Assembly (NCBI GenBank): GCA_016987375.1
Contig: PJRA01000313.1
Location: forward strand, 722,679-732,821
Source of the DNA: Brachionus koreanus
Lineage: Eukaryota; Rotifera; Eurotatoria; Ploima; Brachionidae
Direction of reading: 5' to 3'
DNA length: 10,143 nucleotides
Shown here: one piece after another, positions 1-7,400 of the stretch
How positions within the stretch are numbered: position 1 is the first letter of the stretch
Layout: the number at the start of each line of letters is the position of its first letter
Notes under the pieces: model-generated
What the model was told of the DNA's origin: nothing
The model's database searches: none
The model's input: only the letters and a program-made list of their open reading frames with translations
Position numbers and translations under genes: made by a program

Positions 1-110
1 TTAATTGCTCTGAATTTGTTCTTTTGTATAGTCCAGCATTTGACAATGTCTCAGGCCAGTGTATCCCCAGAATCCTTCGTGGCTTCCAATATGGAAGGTG
101 TTCAGACTTT
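1..110 (-). mobile_element. LINE reverse-transcriptase ORF, C-terminal fragment (relic)
   Basis: Read on the minus strand, this edge encodes a peptide containing KPRRILGIHWPETLSNAGLY followed by KRTNSEQL. This is the 'LRRILGIxWPDxISNxxLYxRT' signature found after the reverse-transcriptase fingers/palm/thumb near the C-terminus of many animal LINE ORF2 proteins. Just upstream, a segment resembling LNTFH lies in a different frame, so a frameshift separates it from the RRILGI part: the copy is dead. The fragment runs off the left edge of the window and its upstream border, near position 110, is approximate. The same-strand endonuclease fragment at about 870-1190 may belong to the same internally deleted insertion. 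The LINE clade is not assigned. Confidence 0.75.
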
Positions 111-869
111 TTTATTAGATTCACACATTACCCAACATTCACTTCCGTACATCAATCTTTTTAATTCTCAAAATTCATTTGATAAATTAAAATAAACAGA
201 ATTGAATGTTCTTCAAAATAATATATTTGTTTATTTTAATTCAATTTTTCATTTTTAAAAAAACTTTAAATTAAAATGCTGTAATTTTTTTATAGAAATG
301 TCATTTTTGGAAAAAAGCCTGTTAGCAACAGCAGTTATTAGTTGAAGATAAAAGAGATTAGAGTAAAAGGAATTCAAGATTGGTTTAGTAAATTAATAGT
401 TAAACGAGCCTTGTAAAGGACCAAGTAGACCAGCCATTCTCAATCAGAATGCTCTGTGTACGGCTGTTGAGAGCAACTCAAATTTTCGTATTCGGAAATT
501 ATCAAATGACCTTTACACATTTTAATCGACAATATCTCCTCAAGTATTAGAGCCTTGAACAGTATTTGAGACATATCATTATTTGTGATGAGAATTAGAT
601 CTATTTTGAAAATTATGATAACAGAAATCAATGGTTGGATCCATCTCAACCGATCGTCTTTCTATAAATACAGAGCTTTATCCTGATTGAATGTACACTT
701 CACTTCAAGAAAAGTATCCTTCTTTGGTCAACTGAAAGCTTCTTCAAATTAACTCTAGATCTCATATAGCTAGAAGAGCAATCGCAAAAATAGAAGAGCT
801 GTAAAGGATCATACTTAAAGAACAACCTTTTTTCTAACCAAGACTAATCTAAAGATGAGTGTCATGAGG
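111..869. other. Gene-free stretch, probably decayed LINE and spacer
   Basis: No supportable gene is seen. An open minus-strand run at 440-649 gives a peptide with no recognisable domain. Positions 660-869, continuing the endonuclease fragment in the minus-strand direction, are full of stops and frameshifts; short stretches vaguely recall the endonuclease core but are too degraded to support. Base composition is less AT-rich at about 440-870 than at 110-440, which fits old transposon sequence. A short repeat shared with 5875-5907 lies at 451-483. Confidence 0.5.
451..483. repeat. Dispersed repeat copy 1 (partner at 5875-5907)
   Basis: This 33-base stretch aligns by eye with 5875-5907 in the same orientation at 26 of 33 positions, and most differences are transitions. 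Both copies are clearly richer in G and C than the surrounding sequence. It is probably a fragment of one interspersed-repeat family, possibly a LINE or SINE 3' region, but the family is not recognised. Confidence 0.5.
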
Positions 870-1190
870 GTTTTGATCCTGTCAGCGACTTTCACATATA
901 CCTAACACCTCTAAGCCATATTTATCTATGAACATTGCGGTCTGAGCATATCTTGATGTTTCGGACATGGTTCTGATATTCAAGGTTCCGATTCTACATT
1001 TGGGTTCCGCAGTAAATATCCCACTTTTCTGCTTGTTACCTCTCCGAAGGTTTTCAGTCTCAGAAGTCATTACTGACGTTGTATTGTCCATTGGGATTTT
1101 ACCACTACTCCCTTCAGTTTCTTTCTTCTTTCTTGAATTCTTTGTAACTTTTTCTTGGACGGTCCGGTAGCAAGCCCGACGCGTTCGGTT
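870..1190 (-). mobile_element. LINE ORF2 apurinic-type endonuclease, N-terminal fragment (pseudogene)
   Basis: On the minus strand an open frame runs from about 1190 down to 882. It begins with a basic, lysine/arginine-rich stretch and then reads RIGTLNIRTMSETSRYAQ, then a KYGLEVLGICESR motif. This is the first beta-strand and helix of the exonuclease-endonuclease-phosphatase fold of LINE endonucleases ('xGTxNxRTM...YxLxILGIxExRW'). The tryptophan expected right after CESR is replaced by a TGA stop, and everything downstream is broken, so the copy is inactive. The upstream edge near 1190 coincides with an abrupt return to very AT-rich DNA and is probably the insertion border. In the host this domain nicks target DNA for target-primed reverse transcription. 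Confidence 0.8.
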
Positions 1191-1618
1191 TTAAATTCTA
1201 ATATTAAAATTAAATTTAAAATGAAAATAAATAATTGTTATTTATAAAAAATAGGTTCTGAGTTTATCATTTGAGTAAAAATTATAAAAATTGTATTTTT
1301 TTTATTAAATAGCATAATTATTCAGTTAGTTAATTTGATTTTTATTTAAAAAGGAAAAAATATTTTAGACTAATTTTTTAAAATTTTATCAATTTTTGAA
1401 ATCAAAAATAATAAACTGAATTTTCTTAAAAAGTATGAAATACTAGTTTTCATTGACAAGACATTAGATTATTTTTATAAATCATTCATTAATTTTCCAA
1501 TTTTGACTATATATGATTTTTCAGATCATTTTGAATCATCTTATTTTGTAAAATTATGAAAATTAGTGTTAAAATTTGTCATTTCAAATCAGCAATATAC
1601 TGGAAATGCATGGAAAAA

Positions 1619-1689
1619 AATCTATATTAAAATAAAGTTGTTAGAAGAAACAATAATCTATATTAAAATAAAGTTGTTAAAAAAACAAT
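1619..1689. repeat. Two-copy tandem repeat, 36-bp unit
   Basis: The first unit covers 1619-1654 and the second 1655-1689. Each begins with the same 25 bases (AATCTATATTAAAATAAAGT then TGTTA). The second unit has one base deleted and two G-to-A differences in its purine-rich second half. Simple tandem duplication in non-coding DNA; no function is evident. Confidence 0.85.
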
Positions 1690-2132
1690 AATTTGCGAAG
1701 TTAAAATTTAACTAGGAATTAATTTAAATTTCCTAAGCTAAGAAATTAAAAATAAATAGTTATATTAATAAAAAAAGCAAAGATACTTATGTTTGTACAT
1801 TTACAAAAATTTGTGTTCGCTTATTAAACAAAAGTTGTTTAAAAGTTATCATCTGGGTGTATATAATCTGGAGCTGAAATTTAAAAATGTAATAAAATTA
1901 TAAAAATAACAAAAATTATTTGAAACTAAAGACCTAATTTTAAATTTTGAAATTTTAATTGATTTTTTGCCATTTAAATCTCAATAATATAATATTTACA
2001 AAAATATGAATAATTACAATAAAATTTTTTTTCAAAGATAAATTTTAACCCAATATTTTGGTCTTGGTAGTTTTTATTTTTCAAAATATAATTTAAAAAT
2101 GGAGCGCATTAAATTTTCTTCTATTTATTTTG

Positions 2133-2145
2133 TTTGAATTTATAG
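2133..2145 (+). promoter_or_regulatory. Possible splice or trans-splice acceptor in the 5' UTR
   Basis: A T-rich tract ending in TATAG at 2145 sits 15 bases upstream of the ATG at 2161. It matches the acceptors used inside this gene. It could be the 3' end of a 5'-UTR intron or, if the host is a rotifer, a spliced-leader addition site (spliced-leader trans-splicing is known in rotifers). No matching donor is identifiable, so this is an inference. Confidence 0.3.
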
Positions 2146-2160
2146 TTAAACAATTAAAAA

Positions 2161-3562
2161 ATGTCTCTTTACATGAAAAGACTTGAAACCAAAATGCCTA
2201 AAAATACAATTAGTTCAGACACATCTGATTGTGAAAACATTGAGCGGGAAAACGAGAATGCCATTGACAGAAATCAACCCATGAGAGCTACAGTTCGCGG
2301 AAATTTGGCTGCTCTCCTTTCAAATTTAGATAACTCAGATTCGGACGATTCAGATTCAAATATTGTGAAAAAATCATCAAGCGGATTATATGCAAAGCGA
2401 CTTAATCAAACAAAAAAGGAAAGAAAAAATATCAATCATAAATTTTTTGAAGCTGATAGTATACATAAACTTTTCCTGAAAAAAAATTTTTGATCAATTT
2501 TTATTTAGAAAATCTAATTACTGAGACCGAAGAGTCCAAAAAAAACAAACAAAATATTTCAAAAAATTACCAAGAAAACTTTGATATAGAACTGGCTGAC
2601 TCGGATGATGCTGAATCAGTGAATAAAAAAAAGAAAATAGAAGAGTAATTTTTTAATTTAAAACAATTAAAGAATAAATTTTTATTAAGAGACTATTCAT
2701 CTGAATCGGAGATAGAAGTTCCATTACCACCGCCTAAATCAAATAGACGTAAATCAACTAGTTTGCTATATAAACATTTTAAGTAAATAGTTTTAAAAAT
2801 TCATATTTTTTCATAAATTTTTTTTTAATAAGGGAACTTGAATCATTTCAAATCAAAAAAGATTCCCAAATCCTTCTAAATGACTCAGACCGAGTTGGTT
2901 TCAGCAATGATGACGATGATGATGAATTGAATACTGTGACAATAAGAGTCTCAACAAAATATGGATTAAAAAAGTGGAATATAAATAAAAACCAGTCGTT
3001 TAGTTTTATTTTTGAAAAATTGGCAGATATTGAAAATACGACAGCTGAAAATTTAGTATTGATGCTAAAAGATAGAATTATAAATTTTAGTGATACGCCA
3101 GTTAGCATAAATTTAAAAGCTTATGATATTTTAGGTATTTTATGAAAAAAAAATTTTTTTTGATTATTCAATTTTTTAAAAGATTGTGGGAAAACAGCAT
3201 CTTCAAATCAGGAAAAAGTTAAAATTGTTGAGGATGGAGAAAGCTGTGAACATGGCTCGAATATGGTTACTCTTATTTTGCAAACAGACACAGGCCGAAA
3301 AAGTCGAGTGAAATTTTTGGTTTCACTAGACGAACCATTTGAGAGCATACTAAAAAAATACTGTGAAAAAAGAGAGCTGGAGTTTGATAAGTATTTATTA
3401 CAAATGGAAGGAGATAAAATAGAGTTGACAGAAACACCGCGAGATTTGGATTTTGAGGATGATTATATGATTGACGTGGTAAAATCCAAAAAGCCAGTTT
3501 TGCAATTAGTAGATGAGAATAAAAAAAATTATGAGTTTGATGATGAAATCTTGATAGTGTAA
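2161..3562 (+). CDS. NFATC2IP: NIP45/Rad60/Esc2-like protein with two SUMO-like domains
   Basis: Exons 2161-2458, 2509-2644, 2690-2782, 2833-3134 and 3183-3562 join in frame into 402 residues; the four GT-AG introns are 45-50 bp. The N-terminal half is hydrophilic and looks disordered, with serine/aspartate blocks near residues 56-66, 130-137 and 195-206, and a recurring SLYxKRL-like motif at residues 2-8, 74-81 and 169-175. Two ubiquitin/SUMO-like folds follow: about 209-277 (begins NTVTIRV) and about 304-376 (begins MVTLILQTDTG, ends DFEDDYMIDVV), then an acidic tail. Tandem C-terminal SUMO-like domains after an acidic disordered half define the NIP45/Rad60/Esc2 family (human NIP45 is about 420 residues). 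Family members work in the nucleus in SUMO pathways and genome stability; the second domain binds the SUMO E2 Ubc9. There is no diglycine end, so it is not a conjugated SUMO. The ATG is the first in frame after a T-rich AG. Family assignment rests on architecture and is fairly sure; strict orthology is not proven. Confidence 0.82.
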
Positions 3563-3700
3563 AAACATTGTTTTCTAGATTTTTTTTAAATGAGTTTATT
3601 TAATCTTCTTTCAAAAATTTTTAAAAGACTAAGTCCATTATCTCATATTTTTTTTAAATTTTCAAGTTTTCTTAATTAAATCTAAAAAAAGTTTAAATAG

Positions 3701-3889
3701 GGCAAAATGAAAATAATTTTACATTTTTACATTTTCATATTTTTAGTTTTTTTGTGCAATTTTTTAGAAATTAAAAATACTCTCTCAAATTATTTTGTAA
3801 ACAAAAAAAAATTGAACATTTTCAATAATAAAGCACGAAAAATCTAAAAATATGAAAATGTAAAAATGTAAAATTATTTTCATTTTGCC
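3701..3889. mobile_element. MITE-like inverted repeat, 46-bp perfect arms
   Basis: The left arm 3701-3746 and right arm 3844-3889 are exact reverse complements over 46 bases. The arms begin GGCAAAATGAAAATAATTTT on the outside. Two more mismatches are bridged before the pairing fades near the GTGC at 3754-3757 (partner 3833-3836), giving about 57-base arms around a roughly 75-base loop. The sequence TTAAAT occurs just outside both ends (3693-3698 and 3890-3895) and could be part of a target-site duplication, with two extra bases on the left. No coding capacity is seen. A non-autonomous DNA transposon (MITE) is the most likely reading. If the upstream gene's transcript reads through, it would form a long RNA hairpin. 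Confidence 0.75.
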
Positions 3890-3919
3890 TTAAATTGATT
3901 TTTGTAATCAAATTTGTGC

Positions 3920-3925
3920 AATAAA
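3920..3925 (+). terminator. Candidate polyadenylation signal of the NIP45-like gene
   Basis: A canonical AATAAA followed by a T-rich stretch lies about 360 bases after the stop codon. An ATTAAA at 3675-3680 is nearer and could be used instead. In DNA this AT-rich such hexamers arise often by chance, so the choice is weak. Confidence 0.3.
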
Positions 3926-4357
3926 GCTTATTTTAAAGTATTTTTTACATATGTCATAAATAAAAGCCTAATAAAAATATATCTTTACAATGAATTTTGT
4001 AATTAGAAAATATAAAAAAGATCGGATTATCGAGTGTTGACTGTACTTTAAAATTTTTTTAATAATTAATAAGCGTGATTTTTAAATTTCAATTACATCT
4101 GAAAAAGAAAAAATTATTATTTATTAAAAAATCTAGCTTTTTTAGATAAATAAATATTTTTTAAGTTTATTTTCTTAATTAATAAATTTATAAGGTAATA
4201 GTTTTCAAGTGAAAAGATTTCATTTTTTTATTACTTATTTGCTTAATAAAAATTTAATGCAACAAGAAAAAAATTTGAGTATTTAAAGTTAATCAATTTG
4301 GTTCAAATATTACTTAAAACTAAAATTCATAAACAGAACAAAAATTGGTATAGAAAA

Positions 4358-4412
4358 ATGATTTCCTTTCTGGTCATTTTTTTGATACTTTTTAAACAAA
4401 ACAAGACAACAA
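4358..4412 (+). other. Exon 1: signal peptide
   Basis: ATG at 4358 opens 18 codons plus one base (phase 1). A dozen hydrophobic residues follow the initiator directly and end in KQNKTT, a short secretory signal peptide. The donor GTAAAA pairs with the acceptor at 4459 (47-bp intron). A TATAG four bases before the ATG is a possible 5' splice or spliced-leader acceptor. Being a separate phase-1 signal-peptide exon is typical of shuffled extracellular genes. Confidence 0.7.
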
Positions 4413-7400
4413 GTAAAACATTTTTTTTCAAATAATATTTTTTTTTAAATATTTAAAAGATGAGTCAACATATTACTATACAAGTCCTGAAGTTTTATCA
4501 ACAGGTGAAACTATCTTGCCAAACCATAATTCAACAAATCTTCCAACTTTGAGTTATCCGATTGAAGAAACAAATATATTCAATATTAGAGAGCTTTTTA
4601 GATACACCGAAAATGCGATAGAAATTGGTTACTTCACAGATCCAAATAATGATGACTTAAGAGGATTTAGCTTTGCGTTAAATTATACTGAAAATCATAA
4701 TATGTGTTTTGATAAATGCGAAAATCTAGGTTTTGAATATGCTGCTATTAGAAATTCGTAAATAGATACTTAATTTTATTCAATTTAAATTTAAAACTAA
4801 TATTTTTGTTGCCTAAGAAATTCGTCGTATATTTGTTTTTGTGATGACCGATATGGTACGACAAATCACAAAATTAGTAATTCAGATATTTTTTGTGGTT
4901 TATTTCCAATTAAGTGTGGTATAAATAAAGCAAATAGAGTTCTGAATATAAAGGGTCAGCTTAATTTCCAATTTTGAACCTTTTTTAAAAATATCTGTCT
5001 TTGAAATTTATATTTTTAAGAAATAATATTTAAATTCTACAGCCAAAAATACTCAAAAATCAAAATCAAAAATTCCACACAACATAACTCATTTTTTTTG
5101 GCAACAAGAAGACTTTAAGCTAAAATTAAGCATTTATTTATATGGTTTGTTAAGTTACTAATTTTAAAAAATGTCTATATAATATTATAAAGTTAAGTTT
5201 GGATGTTTTTCCATAACTTTAACATCAAGATCCTCTCACATTCTTAAAGCTCATCAAAAATTGAACATATCTTCAAATTTCTAGTCACCCCTTTAATATA
5301 TTTAAAGCTTTTAATTAAAGATTTATACAAATTAATTGAATTTTTAATCAAAATAAAATGTTGAGTCATTAAAATTTTTTTGAAATGTTGGAAATTTTTG
5401 ACTTTAGAATCTTTGTAATTGCAAAATTTCAAATCATATTAGATGTTAAATTAAACAGAATTGAAAGCTTTTTAAAATGATATGTGTTACTAGTTGTGTA
5501 TTTAGTTCTAAAAAATTTGAAATCGATCAGTATGAACATTGTGAATTTTGGAACAATAAACAAAAACAAAAACTTAAAATTTTAATAACTTATTTTCTAA
5601 AGGTAAAAAAAAATCATTCTGTAAATTGTATTAGTTGATAAATAATTTGTATCACCCAAATTTATTACGTGCAGTAACTCTGTAAATATGCAACGCATCT
5701 TGTCTATTAGAAAATTATTAAAAAATAGAATGCAGAGTTACTGCAGAAAATAAATTTGGATGACACAAACTTTGTCTCAATTGATACTATTTAAGAATTT
5801 TCTACATCTAGAACAAAAGTTATTTAAATTTAAAATTTTTTTTTTTGCTTTTTGTTGCAAAAATTGCGATCAAAGCTATGCGCACGGCTTTTGAGAACAA
5901 CCCAAAGCTAAGCAGCATTTCATTAACCATGACCAATTTGAAGAAGGTTGTCGTGAGTTGGCTCCAAAAGACGTGAATGATACAAGGGAGGAATCGAACT
6001 ATGACTAATTTTAAAGATTAGCTAATTATTTCGGCTTTATATTGAAAAATTTAAAAAAAGTTAAAAAAAATTAGTTCTTAAATAAAATTTTTATTTTTAT
6101 TAGATCCTACTACCAAAAACATATGAAAGCTAGAATTTTTGATTTTGGGTGGTTTTATGCGTTTTTAGCGGTAGAATTTAGATATTATTTTTGTATTTAA
6201 AAAAAGTTAAATTTCGTTTTAACATTAGATTTCCAGGTTTTAAATGTTAATAAAGATTAATTTGAAATATTTTAGAAAGAAATAACAATACTGAAATAAT
6301 TGGTATTCGCTTGGGATGTTATTCAATTCAAAATCTAAAAGAAGAATTAAGCCTTGGATCAGAAAGTGTTTGCTTGAAAGAATGCTTGAAAAAATCAAAA
6401 AAATTGGCAGCATACAATTCTGAGTAAATTAGCTAAATAATCTTTTGATTTAGTAAAATAAGTTTTTTAAGAAAAAAATGTTTTTGCCAATTTGATAAAG
6501 ATAAAATTAAAGATTCTAACAGGATAGATTGTAAACAAAATGATTCTTTCATAATTTTGAAAGCAATGGGTAAGCAGAAATCAAATTCAGCATTTAATTT
6601 TTAATTTTGAATATTTGATTATTACTACAATTTTTTACATAGAAAATGAAATGAAAATTTTTTGTCCAAAAACTGTTTATGCAGGAAAAGAATTCGAGTG
6701 TGCTATAGACATTCAAGAAACCAATTATAATTATACTTTAAACATTACTATTGGAAATGGTAATCAAAGCTTTGTAGAAAATGCATTTGAATTTCCGTTT
6801 GTTTTCAAATTAAAATTTGCAGCCACTGGTCATTATCTAATCAGAGCAAGGGCAATTAATCATTTAATGAATGTTCAAACAACAATTTATGGTAAAATAT
6901 TGCTTCAAAAAATTTTTTTAAATAATTTTAAATTAATTCTTTTTATAAAACCAAGTATATGATGAAACTAATTTAGAAGTCGAAAAAAGTAATCATTTTA
7001 TAAAATTTATAATTTAAGTTAAATTTTTTTATTTTTTAGAAGAATTTATGTTGAGTGAAAAGGGAACTTATCTTGGATGTTACTTCGATACTGAATATTT
7101 TAAAATAGAAGATGATAAAAATAGTTCTTTGAGAGATAAAAATATGAGTTCAGATTTATGTTTTGAATTCTGTGAAGGCAATTCAAAATATTCCATTCTA
7201 AAAAATGGGTAATTACTTCAGTACAAAGCTTGGCTGATTTTTATTTGTAGTTCTAGATTTATTGTAGCACATTTGAATTATCAAATTTTTAAAATTAATT
7301 AAATATTAAAAGACTGTGTTTATTTTTTAATTAGTTTCTTTAAGATAATAATAATCTAGCTTGAAACAGCTCGGGCTTTACTTCAAACCTTTTAATTTTT

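Larger units (their letters stand above)
1191..2160. other. AT-rich intergenic spacer upstream of the NIP45-like gene
   Basis: About 970 bases, extremely AT-rich, with homopolymer A and T runs and no supportable coding exon. It contains a 36-base tandem duplication at 1619-1689. A weak possible minus-strand terminal exon at 1839-1873 is discussed as a finding only. The promoter of the downstream gene must lie here or be replaced by a trans-splice site, but no TATA or initiator can be singled out against this composition. Confidence 0.5.
3563..4357. other. 3' UTR and intergenic spacer
   Basis: Roughly 795 AT-rich bases between the stop of the NIP45-like gene and the ATG of the WSC/PKD gene. 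No coding exon is supportable. It holds the inverted-repeat element at 3701-3889 and candidate polyadenylation signals at 3675-3680 (ATTAAA) and 3920-3925 (AATAAA). Confidence 0.6.
4955..6275 (+). other. Outsized intron (1321 bp) filled with repeats
   Basis: This intron is over twenty times the typical size in this window. It joins WSC1 to WSC2 in phase 1. It contains no supportable exon, but holds a long imperfect inverted repeat at 5580-5828, a dispersed-repeat copy at 5875-5907, and possible outer inverted termini near 5041-5077 and 6131-6169. Accumulated insertions are the simplest explanation of its length. The GC-richer block 5860-6010 is probably repeat-derived. Confidence 0.65.
4460..6891 (+). 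other. Module 1: WSC1-WSC2-PKD1
   Basis: Exon 4460-4757 carries a Thr/Asn/Pro-rich linker and the first half of WSC1 (IGYFTDPN ... NMCFDKCENLGFEY); 4818-4954 carries its second half (ICFCDD ... FCGLFPIKCG). WSC1 lacks the first cysteine of the usual GCY start, which reads GYF here. WSC2 is exons 6276-6423 (LGCYSIQN ... VCLKECLKK) and 6472-6569 (KCFCQFDKDK ... IDCKQNDS); its usual CGG ending is missing. PKD1 is exon 6643-6891 (IFCPKTVYAGKEFECAI ... TGHYLIRARAINHLMNVQTT). The donor of the 4955-6275 intron is weak (G|GTCAGC) and was chosen because only it keeps the phase-1 pattern and avoids the stop just downstream. Confidence 0.75.

Noticed and set aside
440..649. 69-codon open frame on the minus strand
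   Set aside because: No recognisable domain, no convincing start context, and it lies in decayed transposon-like sequence. Only its 3' end overlaps the dispersed repeat.
967..1170. Open frame on the plus strand across the LINE endonuclease relic
   Set aside because: It is the antisense shadow of the minus-strand endonuclease frame, which has a clear protein signature.
2848..3108. Open frame on the minus strand opposite exon 4 of the NIP45-like gene
   Set aside because: Antisense shadow of the first SUMO-like domain; composition is Phe/Ser-rich as expected from complementing Lys/Asp codons.
5244..5432. 62-codon minus-strand open frame inside the giant intron
   Set aside because: Low-complexity AT-rich sequence with no domain, and no splice partners of convincing quality.
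5985..6045. tRNA-like structure on the minus strand (5-bp stem with 7-base loop, B-box-like AGTTCGATTCC)
   Set aside because: The T stem and acceptor stem do not pair and the A box is poor. It is noted only as a possible SINE trace, not a tRNA gene.
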